From Tanypteryx hageni (taxonomy: Eukaryota > Arthropoda > Insecta > Odonata > Petaluridae): a stretch of 64,000 bases of DNA. The notes below the pieces were generated by a model. The model was not told the DNA's origin. It worked only from the letters and a program-made list of their open reading frames with translations, and searched no databases. The stretch lies in contig CM054114.1 in the NCBI GenBank assembly GCA_028673005.1, forward strand, positions 23,961,369-24,025,368, given 5' to 3'. The translations under genes were made by a program, and so were the position numbers. Each line of letters opens with the position of its first letter. Position 1 is the stretch's first letter. This document shows, piece after piece, positions 10,712 through 21,878 of this stretch.

Positions 10712-11660
10712 TATGTTATATCCTCCTCCTCTGTAAGAGTCGTCGATATATAATGATAGGAGGATACTAATGTCCAGCCCAAACTACTAGAGTTGGAGAG
10801 CGGAAAGTTTCAGTTTTTGTAGATATGATGGAGAAACCTTCAGATAAAATGAAACTTCTTACCCAAGTGACATGAGTTCGACACCAGAAATTCCGAAATT
10901 TGCGTTTTTTTCCTCTAAGAAAAGCATTGCGCCATATTTTTAAATTAATAATGGGCACTTGCCAGTAAGCTAGAATGATGAAATTTTCAGTGTTACTAGA
11001 CGGCCACAATATGTATTAGGAATTATTGTCACTTTTTCTTACAGTGTCTTGGGTTCGACTCCAGTGACCCCGGAATATCTCCCATAAGTTAACATGGGAA
11101 AACGAAATCCAGTGTGTAGACCAATGTAATAAGTTTAGGAAGCTGAATTTTGCAATAACCAACTATAAAAATAAAAAATTTTAAAATTGAAAATTACAGG
11201 GGTTGTTTTAACCCCATATGAACATTAAAGTTTAATAATTTTTTAGGTACTACGGGATGAGCTAGGAAGCTGCAATTTTCAAATTATTTACAGAACAGCG
11301 CATTTGCACAAATAAACATTTCAATCTCTCCATATATATATTGCGGCAACCGTTAAAAATGTTTAAATTTTAAACATATAGAAAAATATTATTTTACTTC
11401 TAGAAGTGCTACAACTTTAAAATTTGGCTCAAATGTGCAGCATTAGTACCCCATAATGGGGAAAGTGTAAATTGTTTAAAATTGCAACATTTGGGGATTG
11501 TTTTAAACTATTATTTTTACGTGGGAAAAACGAAAATCGCTGCGGAGGTGAAATCTTTAGAATTAATAGAATATTTGTAATGATGAAATATCACTCTGAA
11601 AAATTAATGTTTTTTCAAGGTGAGATGAAATGCTTGCAGTATGCAAGCACCTTCTACTAG
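10712..11660 (+). mobile_element. Helitron-like tandem unit 2 (complete, ~949 bp)
   Basis: A full unit from just after the first CTAG to the second at 11,657-11,660. The same hairpin lies at 11,631-11,649. It opens with tatgttatatcctcctcctc. It also contains a B-box-like ggttcgactccag at about 11,050. It is non-coding. Head-to-tail tandem arrangement is compatible with rolling-circle transposition but is not proof of it. Confidence 0.5.
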
Positions 11661-12308
11661 TATGTTATATCCTCCTCCTCTGTAAGAGTCGTTGACATAT
11701 AATGATAACAAGAGAATACTAATGTTTAGGCCTTTCCAGATAAGCTGGAGATTTGAATTTTTTTTCATAGGTAGAATTTTGTGCAAAACCGACTAGAAAA
11801 AACGAAAATCTTTAAAAAGTGCAACAATGCTGCCGCTAAAAATTCGCAATTGTTTAAACAAATTTTCAAGGTTAATATATTTCCGAATGTGCCACGGAGT
11901 TGAAATTTTTTTTATAAGTAGAATTCTTAAAAAAATGAAATAAGGATTATTCAAATTTTGATATTTTAATTTGTTTGGCAGTTAAAAATTCTTAAAGTTT
12001 AAAGAAATAGATAGCTGTTTAGGTACTATGAGATGAGCTAGGAAGCTGAAATTTTCAAATTATTTACAGTATAGTATATTTGCACAAATAAACATTTCAA
12101 TTTTACCATATATGTATTGCGGCGGCCGTTAAAAATTATTTAAATTTAAACAATTAGAAAAATATTATTTTATTTCTAGAAGTGCTACAAGTTTAAAATT
12201 TGGCTAAAATGTGTAGCATTAGAACCTTATAATGAAGAAAGTGTAAAATTTTTAAAATTGCGACATTTGGAGATTGTTTTAAACTATTATTCTTACATGT
12301 GGGAAATC
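11661..12308 (+). mobile_element. Helitron-like unit 3, 3'-truncated
   Basis: It starts with the same tatgttatatcctcctcctc opening and shares internal blocks (gtgcaacaatg, aaaattcgcaattgtttaaa, tagcattag) with the copies at 43.87-45.28 kb. It breaks off before the terminal hairpin at about 12,308. Confidence 0.45.
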
Positions 12309-12408
12309 AACTCTAAACTGCCTTCAAATATTCTCAACTCAAAATTATTCAAGTAAGAAAGTTTCACACCCCTTCAAAAAACTTGATCGCAGTTGCAGCT
12401 CCATCCCT

Positions 12409-13432
12409 TTAACCTTTAAATATCAAAATGGCATGGTGTGCCAGCAAATTTATGGGTAAGCCTGCTAAACGGCACACCCGTGGCCCGCAAAGTTGCGAGG
12501 CAGCTCACATATGTGGTTTTTGTCATAGAATCAAAATAGTAATAGGAGACGAAAGGCCAGACATCTTTCTTTTCCTCCTCCTCTCCCAAGGCCGAAGTTC
12601 TTATGGATTGGGGGAATGGAGGGTAAACAAACACTCGAGAGAGCCTGTCTCAAAATATAGGCCTCCAATATGAGACAGTCTTTCAGAACCTAAGAGATGC
12701 ATTAAACTGAACCCCAGGTCTGAGACCTACCCAAAGGTCCCTTTATTATTTTCTTCTTTCTTTTGCATATCTGCATTTTACCACATTTACATTCATCCAT
12801 TTGCAGACCACGAAGCAGAGCGAGAGTAGACTCATGCATGCAAAATTTCAGTAGCTGTTTATCCATTTATTTTTTAATGATTACTTTATTTTTATATAAT
12901 TATTTCGTAGTTATATATATTTTTGTAATTATTTTTGGAAATGGGCCCCAAGGATATAGAGGAAGTCTTTGTTAATTCGGATTCTGACGCGTACGAAGGT
13001 GGTGTGGAAGGTGGTGCGGAAAGCGGTAGCGATGGCATGGAGGAGCCTGAGGATGATGGCTCAGCAAGGAGTAATGATTCATCTAAATGGAAATCTCCAC
13101 ATGAAGGCAGAAGACGAAAGATCGATATGCACCCTTTTACTGCGGGGCCGAGTGGAATGAATACTTGTACTATTATTGTATTTGCATTTTATTGCATTGA
13201 TCCAAATTTGAATTCCAATACTATATTTTGACATGTTTATTTCCTCTAATAGGCAGCATCATGTAATTTTACAATATGTGAACAATAGATTGCTTTTTAT
13301 ATGAACATTTTATCATGAATAGTTTATTAGACATGCAGTTTCTTTAGAATGTAAACATTTTTAAATACCCCAAAATAAATCCGGCTGATAGAACCAACTA
13401 GCAGGCATTTAAATCTGGAGGATAAAGGTTAA
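12409..13432 (+). mobile_element. internally deleted piggyBac element
   Basis: Both ends carry the piggyBac target TTAA (12,409-12,412 and 13,429-13,432), followed inward by CCTTTA and its inverse TAAAGG. The interior holds only the start of a transposase-like ORF, and the catalytic core has been lost. Total length is about 1.02 kb. TTAA plus short inverted ends plus an acidic ORF start make piggyBac the best fit, and no other family in the window uses TTAA. Confidence 0.65.
12941..13231 (+). pseudogene. piggyBac-like transposase N-terminal fragment
   Basis: The first ATG of the frame is at 12,941, giving about 96 residues. The peptide is strongly acidic with Ser-Asp repeats (NSDSDAYEGG, GSDGMEEPEDDG). 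It is followed by a basic patch (EGRRRKIDMH) and PFTAGPSG, in the order seen at the start of piggyBac transposases. After this the frame runs into AT-rich sequence and stops. No DDD catalytic motifs remain. The assignment rests mainly on its position inside TTAA-bounded ends. Confidence 0.5.
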
Positions 13433-13610
13433 TTGAATGCACCTGCGATCATAGCTGCATCCAGTTTGATCATCTATCCCTTTAATTGCACTAATCAAGT
13501 TTAATAGGCATTGCGTGCATTTCTTTAATTGATCAGGCGATCGCAGATGCAACCGTTGCGAAGCTTTGGGATACGTCACTTTTGCACATGAACCTTCCTT
13601 TCGATGGACT

Positions 13611-14910
13611 TATACAGGGTGATTCAAAAGTCCCCGAACTATAAATTTTTTAAATTGTTTGCTGTTGTTGGTTTTGGTATGTACGGGTGACCTTGGCAAA
13701 CATGCTGCAGTGGCGACATCACCGCCTGCCAGTGCGCATGCCTGGGAGTCGGCCGGAAATGTTAGTCAGTCCGCCATGAGTCTCAGGCAAGAACAGAGGG
13801 TTGCTTTGCTGGAAGCTTATTTTACAGAAAAATCTTATAAACGTTTCATCCACTTGTTTCAAGAGAATTTCCCTGGTGCTCCTATTCCAGGGAAAACAAC
13901 AGTGTATGATCTTGTGCATTTTCATGACACTGGTAGTATTAAGGATAGGCCGAGAAGCGGCCGACCGTCCGTGTTAATGTTCGTGTTAATGCCTGCGTTT
14001 ACCGAGCATGTTCAACAGGCCCTGCAGCACTCTCCCGGCAAGTCACTTTGGCGGTTGTCACAGCAGGTTGGAGCATCTTATTCAGCCTGCCAAAGGGTTA
14101 CTAAACGTTTGAAGCTAGGGCCATACCAAGTTCGAGAAGTGCAAGAGCTTCGCCCACTGGAACCAGGAAAGCATGTCGCCTATTGCAAATGGTTTAGGAG
14201 ATTCACTTGCAAAAATGAGATTATCCAACTTAACATGACTTTCTTCAATGATGAGGCTTGATTTCATTTAAATGGGTATGTCAATAGCCAGAACACTTGC
14301 ATCTGGGCTGCGCTTAATCCTCACACACTGCATGAGGTCCCACTTCACCAGCTGAAAGTTGGAGTGTGGTGTGCCATGTCTAGGTGGCGAATTGTGGGAC
14401 CAATTTTTTTCGATGCAACTGTTAATTCAGAAGTGTACTTGTTAGACATCATCCATCAATTTGTAGCCATGCTGGAAGCTGATGAGCATTATTGTTGGTT
14501 CCAACAAGGCGGCATAACTTGCCACAAGTCCAATGAAACAATCGAGAAGCTCCATGAGTTCTTTGATGATCGATTAATCTCGAAAAATCTTTGGCCACCT
14601 CGCTCACTGGACTTGATTCCTCCAGATTTCTTTTTGTGGGGCTATCTGAAGGAGACAGTGTATTGCAACAATCTTAGAATGCTGCAGGACATGCGGAGCA
14701 ACATCAACAAAGCCGTGAGGGACATCCCAGTCAACGTACTGAAAAGAGTTTCCACCAACATGTGTCATCGTGTGAATGTGTCTTTTACAAAATGGTGGAT
14801 ATTTCCAGCATCTTTTGTAAACTTCAGTAAAGGTTTCAATGTACAAAATCTATTGAATTTAAATAAATCTTTTTAATCAGAGCTCGGGGACTTTTGAATC
14901 ACCCTGTATA
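13611..14910 (+). mobile_element. Tc1/mariner-superfamily element with complete inverted repeats
   Basis: Perfect 27-bp inverted repeats lie at 13,611-13,637 and 14,884-14,910 (outer sequence tatacagggtgattcaaaag), with TA at the edges as the duplicated target. The element is about 1.3 kb and contains one transposase gene broken by a stop codon. The ends are intact, so it could in principle be moved by a related transposase. Confidence 0.9.
13776..14876 (+). pseudogene. DDE/D transposase with HTH domain, inactivated
   Basis: The frame from the ATG at 13,776 (MSLRQEQRVALLEAYF) begins with a helix-turn-helix type region ending in the GRPSVL hinge. The first catalytic aspartate is in FFNDEA. 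The next codon is TGA (14,259-14,261) where a tryptophan codon TGG is expected, and the same frame then continues (FHLNGYVNSQNTC). The second catalytic residue is changed: QQGG where the family has QQDG. The third aspartate is present in PPDFFLWGYL, with 38 residues between the second and third positions. One nonsense codon and one lost catalytic residue make it inactive. Confidence 0.85.
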
Positions 14911-15123
14911 TACAGCGTGAAAGCATGTATTTATGCATTATGGATCAGCTTCTTGACTGTAGTATCCACCCACTTTGTGAATACGGCACCCTTTACTGCC
15001 TCTGCCTAGTTTGCTGGCAAGAAGATGCTCAGTACCAATATATTTATCTTCTGGATGGAGAAACCATTGTTATCAACCCAACCCGCCACTGAGATCTCAG
15101 AAGAAGTCACCGAGAACCGTAAG
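14911..15123. other. anonymous sequence
   Basis: No repeat or gene recognised. A short Leu/Pro reading frame here leads into the minisatellite and looks accidental. Confidence 0.4.
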
Positions 15124-15186
15124 GCACTACCTATACCACTACCTATACCACTACCTACGCCACTACCTACGCCACCACCTATGCCG
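15124..15186. repeat. 12-bp minisatellite
   Basis: Five tandem units close to ccactacctata with small changes. Translated, they give a Pro-Leu-Pro-Ile/Thr repeat, but no gene context supports coding. Confidence 0.8.
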
Positions 15187-15611
15187 TTGCCATCGTCTAT
15201 GCAGTCACTGCTGGCCCATACTGCATCGTCATCGTTGTTGTTGTTATCAGCTGTAAGTCATTACTTTATTCATTTTTAACAACATTTAAAATCATTTGCA
15301 AATATTCCCAGCTGAAACATATCATATTCGGTTCATTTGTGGAGGAAATGCCAGATAGCGACGATGAACAAAAAACACCTAGGCCTTCTAGGCAATCTCT
15401 TTTTGAAGCTGGGGTAATATATATCTTGGCATTAGATTGATTTGATGATGTACCAGTAAACAATTTTAAATTTGCATCATACTACTCAACTAATTTAATC
15501 TGAATTTATTTCCCCATTTTAGACGGATGCATTGAAAAGAAATTGAGACCGCTGAGTTGTGGTTATGGCCCATTGCCATTTATGTAGGTGGAAGAATTAC
15601 AAGAGGGGCAG

Positions 15612-15790
15612 TGTGGCGATTTTTTTCCTCCCCTCCCCCTTTTACTCCCGCACTTATACGATAGCACCTAACGAATCGCATGTACGAACATGAAAGTACG
15701 AAATCGCTAGTTCGAATATCGCCGCTATCGTATAAGTGCTATCGTATAAGTGCGGGAGTAAAAAGGGAGGGGAGGAAAAAATCGCCACAC
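15612..15790. mobile_element. foldback/MITE-like inverted repeat element
   Basis: Arms of about 55 bp at 15,612-15,667 and 15,736-15,790 are near-perfect reverse complements (outer tgtggcgatttttttcctcc, inner cttatacgatagcac). They surround a 68-bp centre. The right arm is preceded by a 15-bp duplication of its own inner end (gctatcgtataagt). I see no clear target-site duplication and no coding sequence. Confidence 0.75.
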
Positions 15791-16416
15791 CTGTCGCATA
15801 TTCCTTCACGCCATAAAATTTTTGCATGCTCGATTTCATTCATTTAAACGTGCAGCGCGTTCATAAGATTTTCTTACCGTTCCTTCTTCAATTATAATTA
15901 TTTATTTAATTTAGTTCATTATTGCGATTTTTAATCTCTTTTAATAATATTTCAGATTTTTGGGTATTCCTTTTAGTAAATAACGCGACGAATTTTGTTT
16001 GCATTGATTCCCATGGAAATCATTTCCTCCCTTTCCTTCCGTCTTTCTCCCCTTCTCGTAATAAAAGCCTTCAAACCCCGCTTGAAACTATATGAATTGA
16101 AGTAACAATAGGATTTCGAGGTTTAACAATGTAGTTGGTAGGCAAGGCGACGTCCCGTTAAAATGCCAAGATTTTTCTAAAATATACACCATTCAGACTA
16201 TTAAAATGAGCCATTTCGAGCCGCAGACGAAAAAAAAGTGGAATAAGAAACCTGAGGATATTTTCTTTAGAATGCTACAGATATGGAGATCGAGGATTAA
16301 TTTTTTCTAATTTTAATTTCCAAAAGAATAAAAGCCTGTGCGTCGAAAAGTCCATTTTTACGTGTTACCTTGTGAGAAATAGAAGTAATTCACAGGAGTC
16401 GAATTCGGGTTGATTT
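15791..16416. other. anonymous sequence
   Basis: No gene or recognised repeat. A 15-bp word at 16,203 recurs inverted at 17,693 without further matching. Confidence 0.4.
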
Positions 16417-16930
16417 TACTTTCTCCACATACGAAGTATAGAGAAAGTATTGTTCATGAAAAAAATCGAATTCGATATTTAACGGAAATACATGTTTTAA
16501 GGTCGCCTGAACACGTTTGGACTATTTTCTCGATGATGTCTGTGTGTCTGTCTGTATGTGATAGATTTTTGTGGGCGCTCTAACTCAAAAACTATTAATC
16601 AGATCAACGCAAAATTTCATATTTAACATTTTTATGAAAGTATAAAGATCTGATTAGTTCTTGGTAAAAATCGGTCAACCGGAAGTGGGTGTTTACACTT
16701 GAGACTTATCCGTTATTTTGAAATATTTGCTTTAATATTTGATAAATGTAAAAATGTACCGGAATATAAGCTGTAGAAAATTTTATTTTTTACAACCTTT
16801 GTTTGATACTTTTTTCCATATAATGCCTTGTTTAAGAGATATCTTATATTTTTAGCTGCCACCTACCGAAGACTCAACAATTGACAGTTACGTCTTAGTA
16901 ACGCTCCTATTTCTTTTCTTAATTGTCAAC
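16417..16930 (+). repeat. interspersed repeat family C, copy 1
   Basis: It opens with a near-palindrome (tactttctccacatacgaag, then tatagagaaagta) and continues through a tgtctgtctgt run, gggcgctctaactcaaaaac and aaaaatcggtcaaccggaag. The same order occurs on the minus strand at 30.7-31.4 kb and in part at 37.6-38.0 and 20.2-20.4 kb. No ORF or terminal duplication was found. Confidence 0.65.
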
Positions 16931-17867
16931 CGGAAGTAAATATTGACAACGATCCCAGAGCTAACGACATGCAATTTTCCATATAAATACGGAGAAATTC
17001 ATGTGTTGACCAAAACAGGTTATTTTCAAATATTTTTCGTTTGTCACTTTTTATATGTGAATCTAGCAATCCAGGAAAATTTGGAACCATCACCTCTTAA
17101 CCATTTTGAGATATGAACGATTTAATTAAAATGATCACCAACCAAGTACACGCTGTTAAGTGCGATGAAACTTGAAAAATACGTATGCCATACATTAATA
17201 TATAAAGTGTTTACAGATTGACAAAGACACATAAGCGGTGAAGCATTATTAAGGGACGAAGGTTGTTCGGAGAACTTTGGGAAGAGCTCGGAGGAAAAAT
17301 CTATCTCTTTAAAATAATAAGCCATGTCCGACGCTCGACTGTGGCGCCGCCCTCGGAAAGCCATCATAAAAGAGCGGGTGTAGCGAGAACCATTTATGAA
17401 TGACTGCAATGCTTATTATAACAGTCTTTTTCGCGTATGTAGAATAATGAAATTTTGTGTGTTGGTTTTTATAGTAAAACACTGTTAAAAAAATCCCCAA
17501 AAAAGACCTCATAATGCAGCACGTAAAAAGCAAATTATGCCAGTGCAAGCTTTCATTCTTTTGCTGGAAAATATTTAAAACATTGACCCTCGTTTTTCAA
17601 ACTGGGACTGTTTTAACGGAAAATGAACATAGTTTCTTAGTATTGTCGCCGATTTCCTCCATCAGCCTGCAAAGCGTTCGAATTTAATGTTTGAAATGGC
17701 TCATTTTGGCAAAATGTATCGATTTCATGAGGATTTTCCATGAACCCCACGCCATTTTTGAAAACGAGACCCCATTATTGTCTCAATTATCATTTGAGTA
17801 ATATATATCTATGAATATATTCCTTAACGTCATGTTGACGGGCTCGAATACTATTATTATTATATTA
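16931..17867. other. anonymous sequence
   Basis: Only chance ORFs. No recognised element. Confidence 0.4.
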
Positions 17868-18045
17868 TAATGTCGATGGATGCAATATAGTTATTTTCCT
17901 AGAGATATGGATTATGGAGCATTGTTTATGATTTCATGTTCTATAACTGAGTGAATTTTTATCAAAATCGTTTTAGACATTTTTGAATAAATCGGCATTT
18001 TGTGAAATTCAGCAAGAATAAGACGTTACTCTACGGGTATAGCAC
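17868..18045 (+). repeat. interspersed repeat family A, copy 3
   Basis: A diverged relative of the repeats at 0.86 and 1.18 kb, in the same order (tgtcgatggatgcaatatag, tttttatcaaaatc, catttttgaataaatc, aagaataaga). Confidence 0.5.
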
Positions 18046-18055
18046 AATTCGGCGA

Positions 18056-18484
18056 TGGAAAAGAATTCGGCCAAGGGACAGTTCGGAGCCAGCAAGAGGA
18101 ATCTATCCACCAACTTCTCAACCCAATCCGCGCAGACGAAGTTGAAAGAATCCAATCCCCAACCACTCAACTCTCTCCCTCTCCCAGTCAGTCATTGCGT
18201 CTCCTAGGAGACGGACCTAATTAGCTAAGCGCTTCCACCCTCCTCCTACCCTCACGCAGTAACTATGTACCATCCTTCGCCAGTCATGAGCAAAACACCT
18301 TGCTTATTGGTGAGAATAAGTCCATTTCGGACAAATTAGCTGAAGTTTTATCTAAAATGGATTGTTTCAGCGCAGATATAGACGAGGCTGAACAATTATC
18401 CGGTCCCCAACGTATTGAGAGTCTCACTAAGCTGGAAACGGGATTTATAAGGTTTCGCGAGCAGCTTATGAAGGAGATTTCGTC
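18056..18484 (+). other. possible coding remnant, family not recognised
   Basis: This C-rich stretch is unlike its AT-rich surroundings. One frame from 18,056 gives a Ser/Asn/Gln-rich peptide (KGQFGASKRNLSTNFSTQ) to a stop. Another, about 18,285-18,500, gives a charged, probably helical peptide (DKLAEVLSKMDCFSADIDEA). It could be a fragment of a retrotransposon ORF1 or gag-like protein. The second frame ends where a minus-strand LINE begins. I do not recognise it. Confidence 0.3.
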
Positions 18485-19613
18485 CGTGAAAAATTCCTAA
18501 ATAGTTTAGAGAAACAGAAAAAAACAGCAATGATTTGAGAAAGAGAGAAAAATCATTTATGGATACATACATTAATATCCATATAAGGGAGGGGTTGAGA
18601 GGGAAATAGGGATTGTAGGATAAGATATGCCTGGAAGATTACATCGTAATTATGATGCAGGAAAATAAAGTAAAATAAAATTATGAATTTGTGCCTAATA
18701 AGCGCATCCTTGTGACAACCTGAAAGAGAAGATAGGGAGTGGTTCATTGCATGGTGAATGAGAGGAGATACTTGTAATACAAGTGCTTAAAAGTGCCCAG
18801 AGTTAGAGAGTTTTTTATTAAAGTTGGAAGGCCATTCCAGAGTTTACAAACAGTGACAGTAAAGGATTTGTTGTGAATTTCTGTTCTATGAAGTGGAGTT
18901 AGTAATTTATCGTATCCTCTGGTATTGCATTGGTGAACTGTATTAATGGCGGCGAACTGATAAGAAAGATAATAAGGCTTGTGATTATTAAGAACTTGAT
19001 ACAATAGGGAGAGGAGGTGAAGGTTTCTTCTAGATTCGAGTTTTAGCCAGGAGAGTCGACGGAAGTATTCTGAGACATGGTCAGAATTTTTAAAATTAAA
19101 GATGAATCTGATGCAGGCATTACGAGAACGTTGTAGCTTAATCGCGAGATCCTTTGATAAGTGCTGATATGCAACATCACAATAATCGATGTGAGGAAGA
19201 ATTAGAGAGGTCACTAGCTGTATTTTTAGTGAAGAGGGAAGAGTGTGTTAGTGAGAGGCCTTAGAGTGTGTAAGGAAGAGTTTACCGTCTTGCAGTCATT
19301 TATTACGTGATTATTCCAGGTAAGCGTTTCATTAATTGGAATACCGAGATTTTTTATGATTTTGCTATAGAGACTAACTGATCCATTCAAAGAGAGTGGA
19401 ACTTATTCAACAAGGTTTATAGAAGCCAGTAGTTTTGAATAACCGATTAAAATGGCTTGAGATTTAAAGGGGTTTATGTTGAGAAGATTATCATATTAAA
19501 GTTGACCCAATTCATGATTTATGTAGGCAATGGAAAGAGATAAGTTATTTGGTTTGGTGTCTGAGTATATTTGGAGATCATCGGCGTTCAGATGATGCTT
19601 GAAATAATTGCGT
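18485..19613 (-). pseudogene. 5'-truncated CR1/L2-like LINE
   Basis: On the minus strand it starts in the RT active site (NADDLQIYSDTK), continues with ILIGYSKLLAS and NLGIPINETLTWNNHV, and reaches the thumb region. That last part is an open frame of 156 residues at 18,744-19,214 with SLILPHIDYCDVAYQHLS and CKLWNGLPTLIKNS. Several stops interrupt the upstream part. About 260 bp of 3' UTR follow, closely matching the plus-strand copy at 21.27-21.88 kb, but the terminal ~300 bp are missing. It is a relative of the longer copy at 54.7-58.1 kb. Confidence 0.85.
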
Positions 19614-20159
19614 TATTCGAGTTTTATGAAACATCGAAATTATTGTTGTAGCAACGTCAAACGTAATAGATAGCAACGTAAATAATTTTAGATAACCTAT
19701 AAAGCTCATTTGCACTTAAAGTAGCAGCCTTTTAACTTTTGCACTCATATTTTTTCATATGGTGATTCCCAGCCAGCTAAGGTTTTTTTATGTTAATTCT
19801 TACATCTCTTATTTTCTTCTTCTAAGCCGTTGGAATCCGAGGTGAAGATGGTCGTTTCTACACAAGAAATATTGCTTATAAAGAAATACTACGAGATTTT
19901 TTGGAACATATTATATGAATCTGTAAAATCTTTTTAGAATACTTTTGTTTTTATTTTAATTTTACTAACTATTTCCCACTATCGCAATTACCCGTTGCAT
20001 ATATCAACAGTAAAGTATGTGTGTTTTTATATGTAAGTTTTTAACACACACAACCCTCAGAAGTTAAATTGAATTCACACTACAATGTCCCGTTGATGTT
20101 CAACGGGTAATTCCTCTCGTGGGATAAAAATTCGAAGCAAGTATCTGCTTATTTTCGAT
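19614..20159. other. anonymous sequence
   Basis: AT-rich. A block at 20,050-20,130 (aatgtcccgttgatgttcaa, ggtaattcc) recurs near 36.9 and 40.3 kb, so part of it belongs to a dispersed repeat. Confidence 0.45.
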
Positions 20160-20420
20160 ATATCTTTATCTGTAAAAGTTTTGTTTAAATCCGTTTATTA
20201 ATTTTCGCAACATCTCCTTCTTAGTAACTCCTCTGTTGTTCTTAATTGTTGGAGATTCGTTGCTATATCCGATATCAGATGTCTACGGTTTGTTCCTTGT
20301 AATATTCTTCGACTTTTCTCGCAGTTCCTTAAAATATTTATTTTCAATTGACCTATTTGGAAGCTTTAGAAATATCACAGGTGTGGTGGCCACATCAGAT
20401 TTTTACTTTAATATTTGCTT
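20160..20420 (+). repeat. interspersed repeat family C, right-end fragment
   Basis: Blocks such as cttaattgttggag, gctatatccgatatcag, gcagttccttaaaatattta and gtggtggccacat are shared with 30.72-30.95 kb (minus) and 37.64-37.80 kb (minus). Confidence 0.5.
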
Positions 20421-20596
20421 GCAGCAATTACGTAATTTAACATGCCATAGCAACAAGATATTAGTACTTTGGTGACATTAGATTGTTAATACGGTTATAA
20501 TATCAATGGGGTTAGTCTAAATACCACGCTAGAGACTCGGAAGGATCTCAAAAAAGCTTGGGACAGCGACTCCCAGTCACTGTTGAGACAGGTTTT

Positions 20597-20637
20597 GCCC
20601 CTGAAGATGCCCACCTTGTGGGCGAAATGCATCGGGT
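20597..20637 (+). ncRNA. hammerhead-ribozyme-like motif (family 3)
   Basis: CTGAAGA (20,601-20,607) is followed by one extra U, then a perfect 6-bp hairpin GCCCAC-CTT-GTGGGC, then GAAA, then a self-complementary ATGCAT ending in UC, with CCC and GGG able to pair outside (20,598-20,600 and 20,634-20,636). This is the order of a minimal type I hammerhead with a palindromic helix III. The extra base before helix II departs from the consensus. No Penelope coding sequence is visible nearby. Confidence 0.4.
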
Positions 20638-21039
20638 GTTGTAACCCTCTAATTGTTTGGCTGAGGGAGTACTCTACCTTTAATAATCCGAGCCAAAGTT
20701 ATTGAGCTACCAACAATTATGTGTGAGTCTGCCGAGTTCTTATTGCGTCCTCTGGGGTTTGACTTCAGCCGTAATCAGACTTCGTCAATTCTCGGGCGTA
20801 TGGTTGCCACATACACATAATAAAAATGGGTCTTTTGTGGAAGTATCGTAGATACACTACATTTCGTCGAAAGCAAGTTCGGGTCGATCCTGCATGCTTA
20901 AAACTGATGAAATAAATTGAAAAGATGGGGGCATATTTTCTACAAATATTATATTAAGTTCTTGCCAGAGAAATATCTGATTCCTTAACATTGAAGATCA
21001 TTTGAAGATAATTCAGGTGACTTTCTATCAATATCTCTA
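20638..21039. other. anonymous sequence
   Basis: No gene recognised. The first part may be the tail of a Penelope-type element following the hammerhead-like motif. Confidence 0.35.
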
Positions 21040-21262
21040 TAAGATGTCTCTTACTCCTCTCACTTCTCTTCCCTACCCGGCTCTCTCTCTTACTCCCTCT
21101 CTTCTCTCTCCCTTCTCTCTCTATCTCCTTCCTTTCTCCTCTCTTTCTCTCCCTCTGTCTCTTGCTCCTCCCTCTCTCCCTGTTATCTTTCTCTCTTCTC
21201 TCTCCCTCCTCTCTTCCTCTCTATCTCCCTTTCTCCCCCTCTCTCCCTCTCTCTCTGTATTA
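21040..21262 (+). repeat. CT-rich polypyrimidine tract
   Basis: About 220 bp of almost pure C and T on the plus strand (imperfect tctccc units). The long Leu/Ser/Pro reading frame across it is a composition artefact. Confidence 0.9.
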
Positions 21263-21265
21263 CAT

Positions 21266-21878
21266 GCATCTCCTCTCACTCCCCATGCATTGAACCACAC
21301 TCTATCTTTTCTTTCAGGTTGTCACAAGAATGCGCTTATTAGGCATTAATTTATAATACTTATTTTACTTTATTTTCCTGTATCATAATGACGACGTAAT
21401 CTCCCAGGCATATATTACCCTACAATCTCTGTTCCCCTCTCACCACCCTCCCTTATATGGATATAAATATATGCACATATGTTTGTATTTATGAATGTTT
21501 TTTTTCTCTGTTTCTCATATTATTGATTTTTTTTCTTTCTTTTCTTTCCTTCCCATGAACTATTTTAGAAATTTTCGCGGTGTTTTACACCTCTCTTCTC
21601 TTCGTAGGTGTTTTCCGCAGTGGGAATTTTTCTTGTGCTAAAACATAACTGATACACAGTTTTTTATGACCCACAAAACTAACATTCTTTGGTAATGCTC
21701 TGTTATCTACTAACAAATACATTAACTTGTAATTAATTTGTGTTTTGCTAAAATCTGTATGTAATTAATTTCTCTTATTTTGTAAATACTGTAATTACTT
21801 ATATGACGAAAGGGTTAAATGTAAGAAGGGACTACATAGTCTCAATTCCGCCATAATAAAGTCGTTTGTCTGTCTGTC
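21266..21878 (+). mobile_element. CR1/L2-like LINE 3' end (plus strand)
   Basis: It begins at the last codons of ORF2 (matching ctcattcaccatgcaatg in the minus-strand copy at 18.7 kb). It continues through the 3' UTR (caggttgtcacaagaatgcg; gacgaaagggttaaatgtaa) and ends gtcgtttgtctgtctgtctg. CT-rich sequence follows at once. Confidence 0.8.

Noticed and set aside
15025..15279. Proline-rich small gene
   Set aside because: The repeat peptide comes from a 12-bp minisatellite, and no start context, splice signals or homologues are evident.
16203..17707. 15-bp inverted repeat (aaaatgagccatttc) as ends of a 1.5-kb transposon
   Set aside because: Similarity does not extend past 15 bp, there is no target duplication, and the interior contains an unrelated repeat copy.
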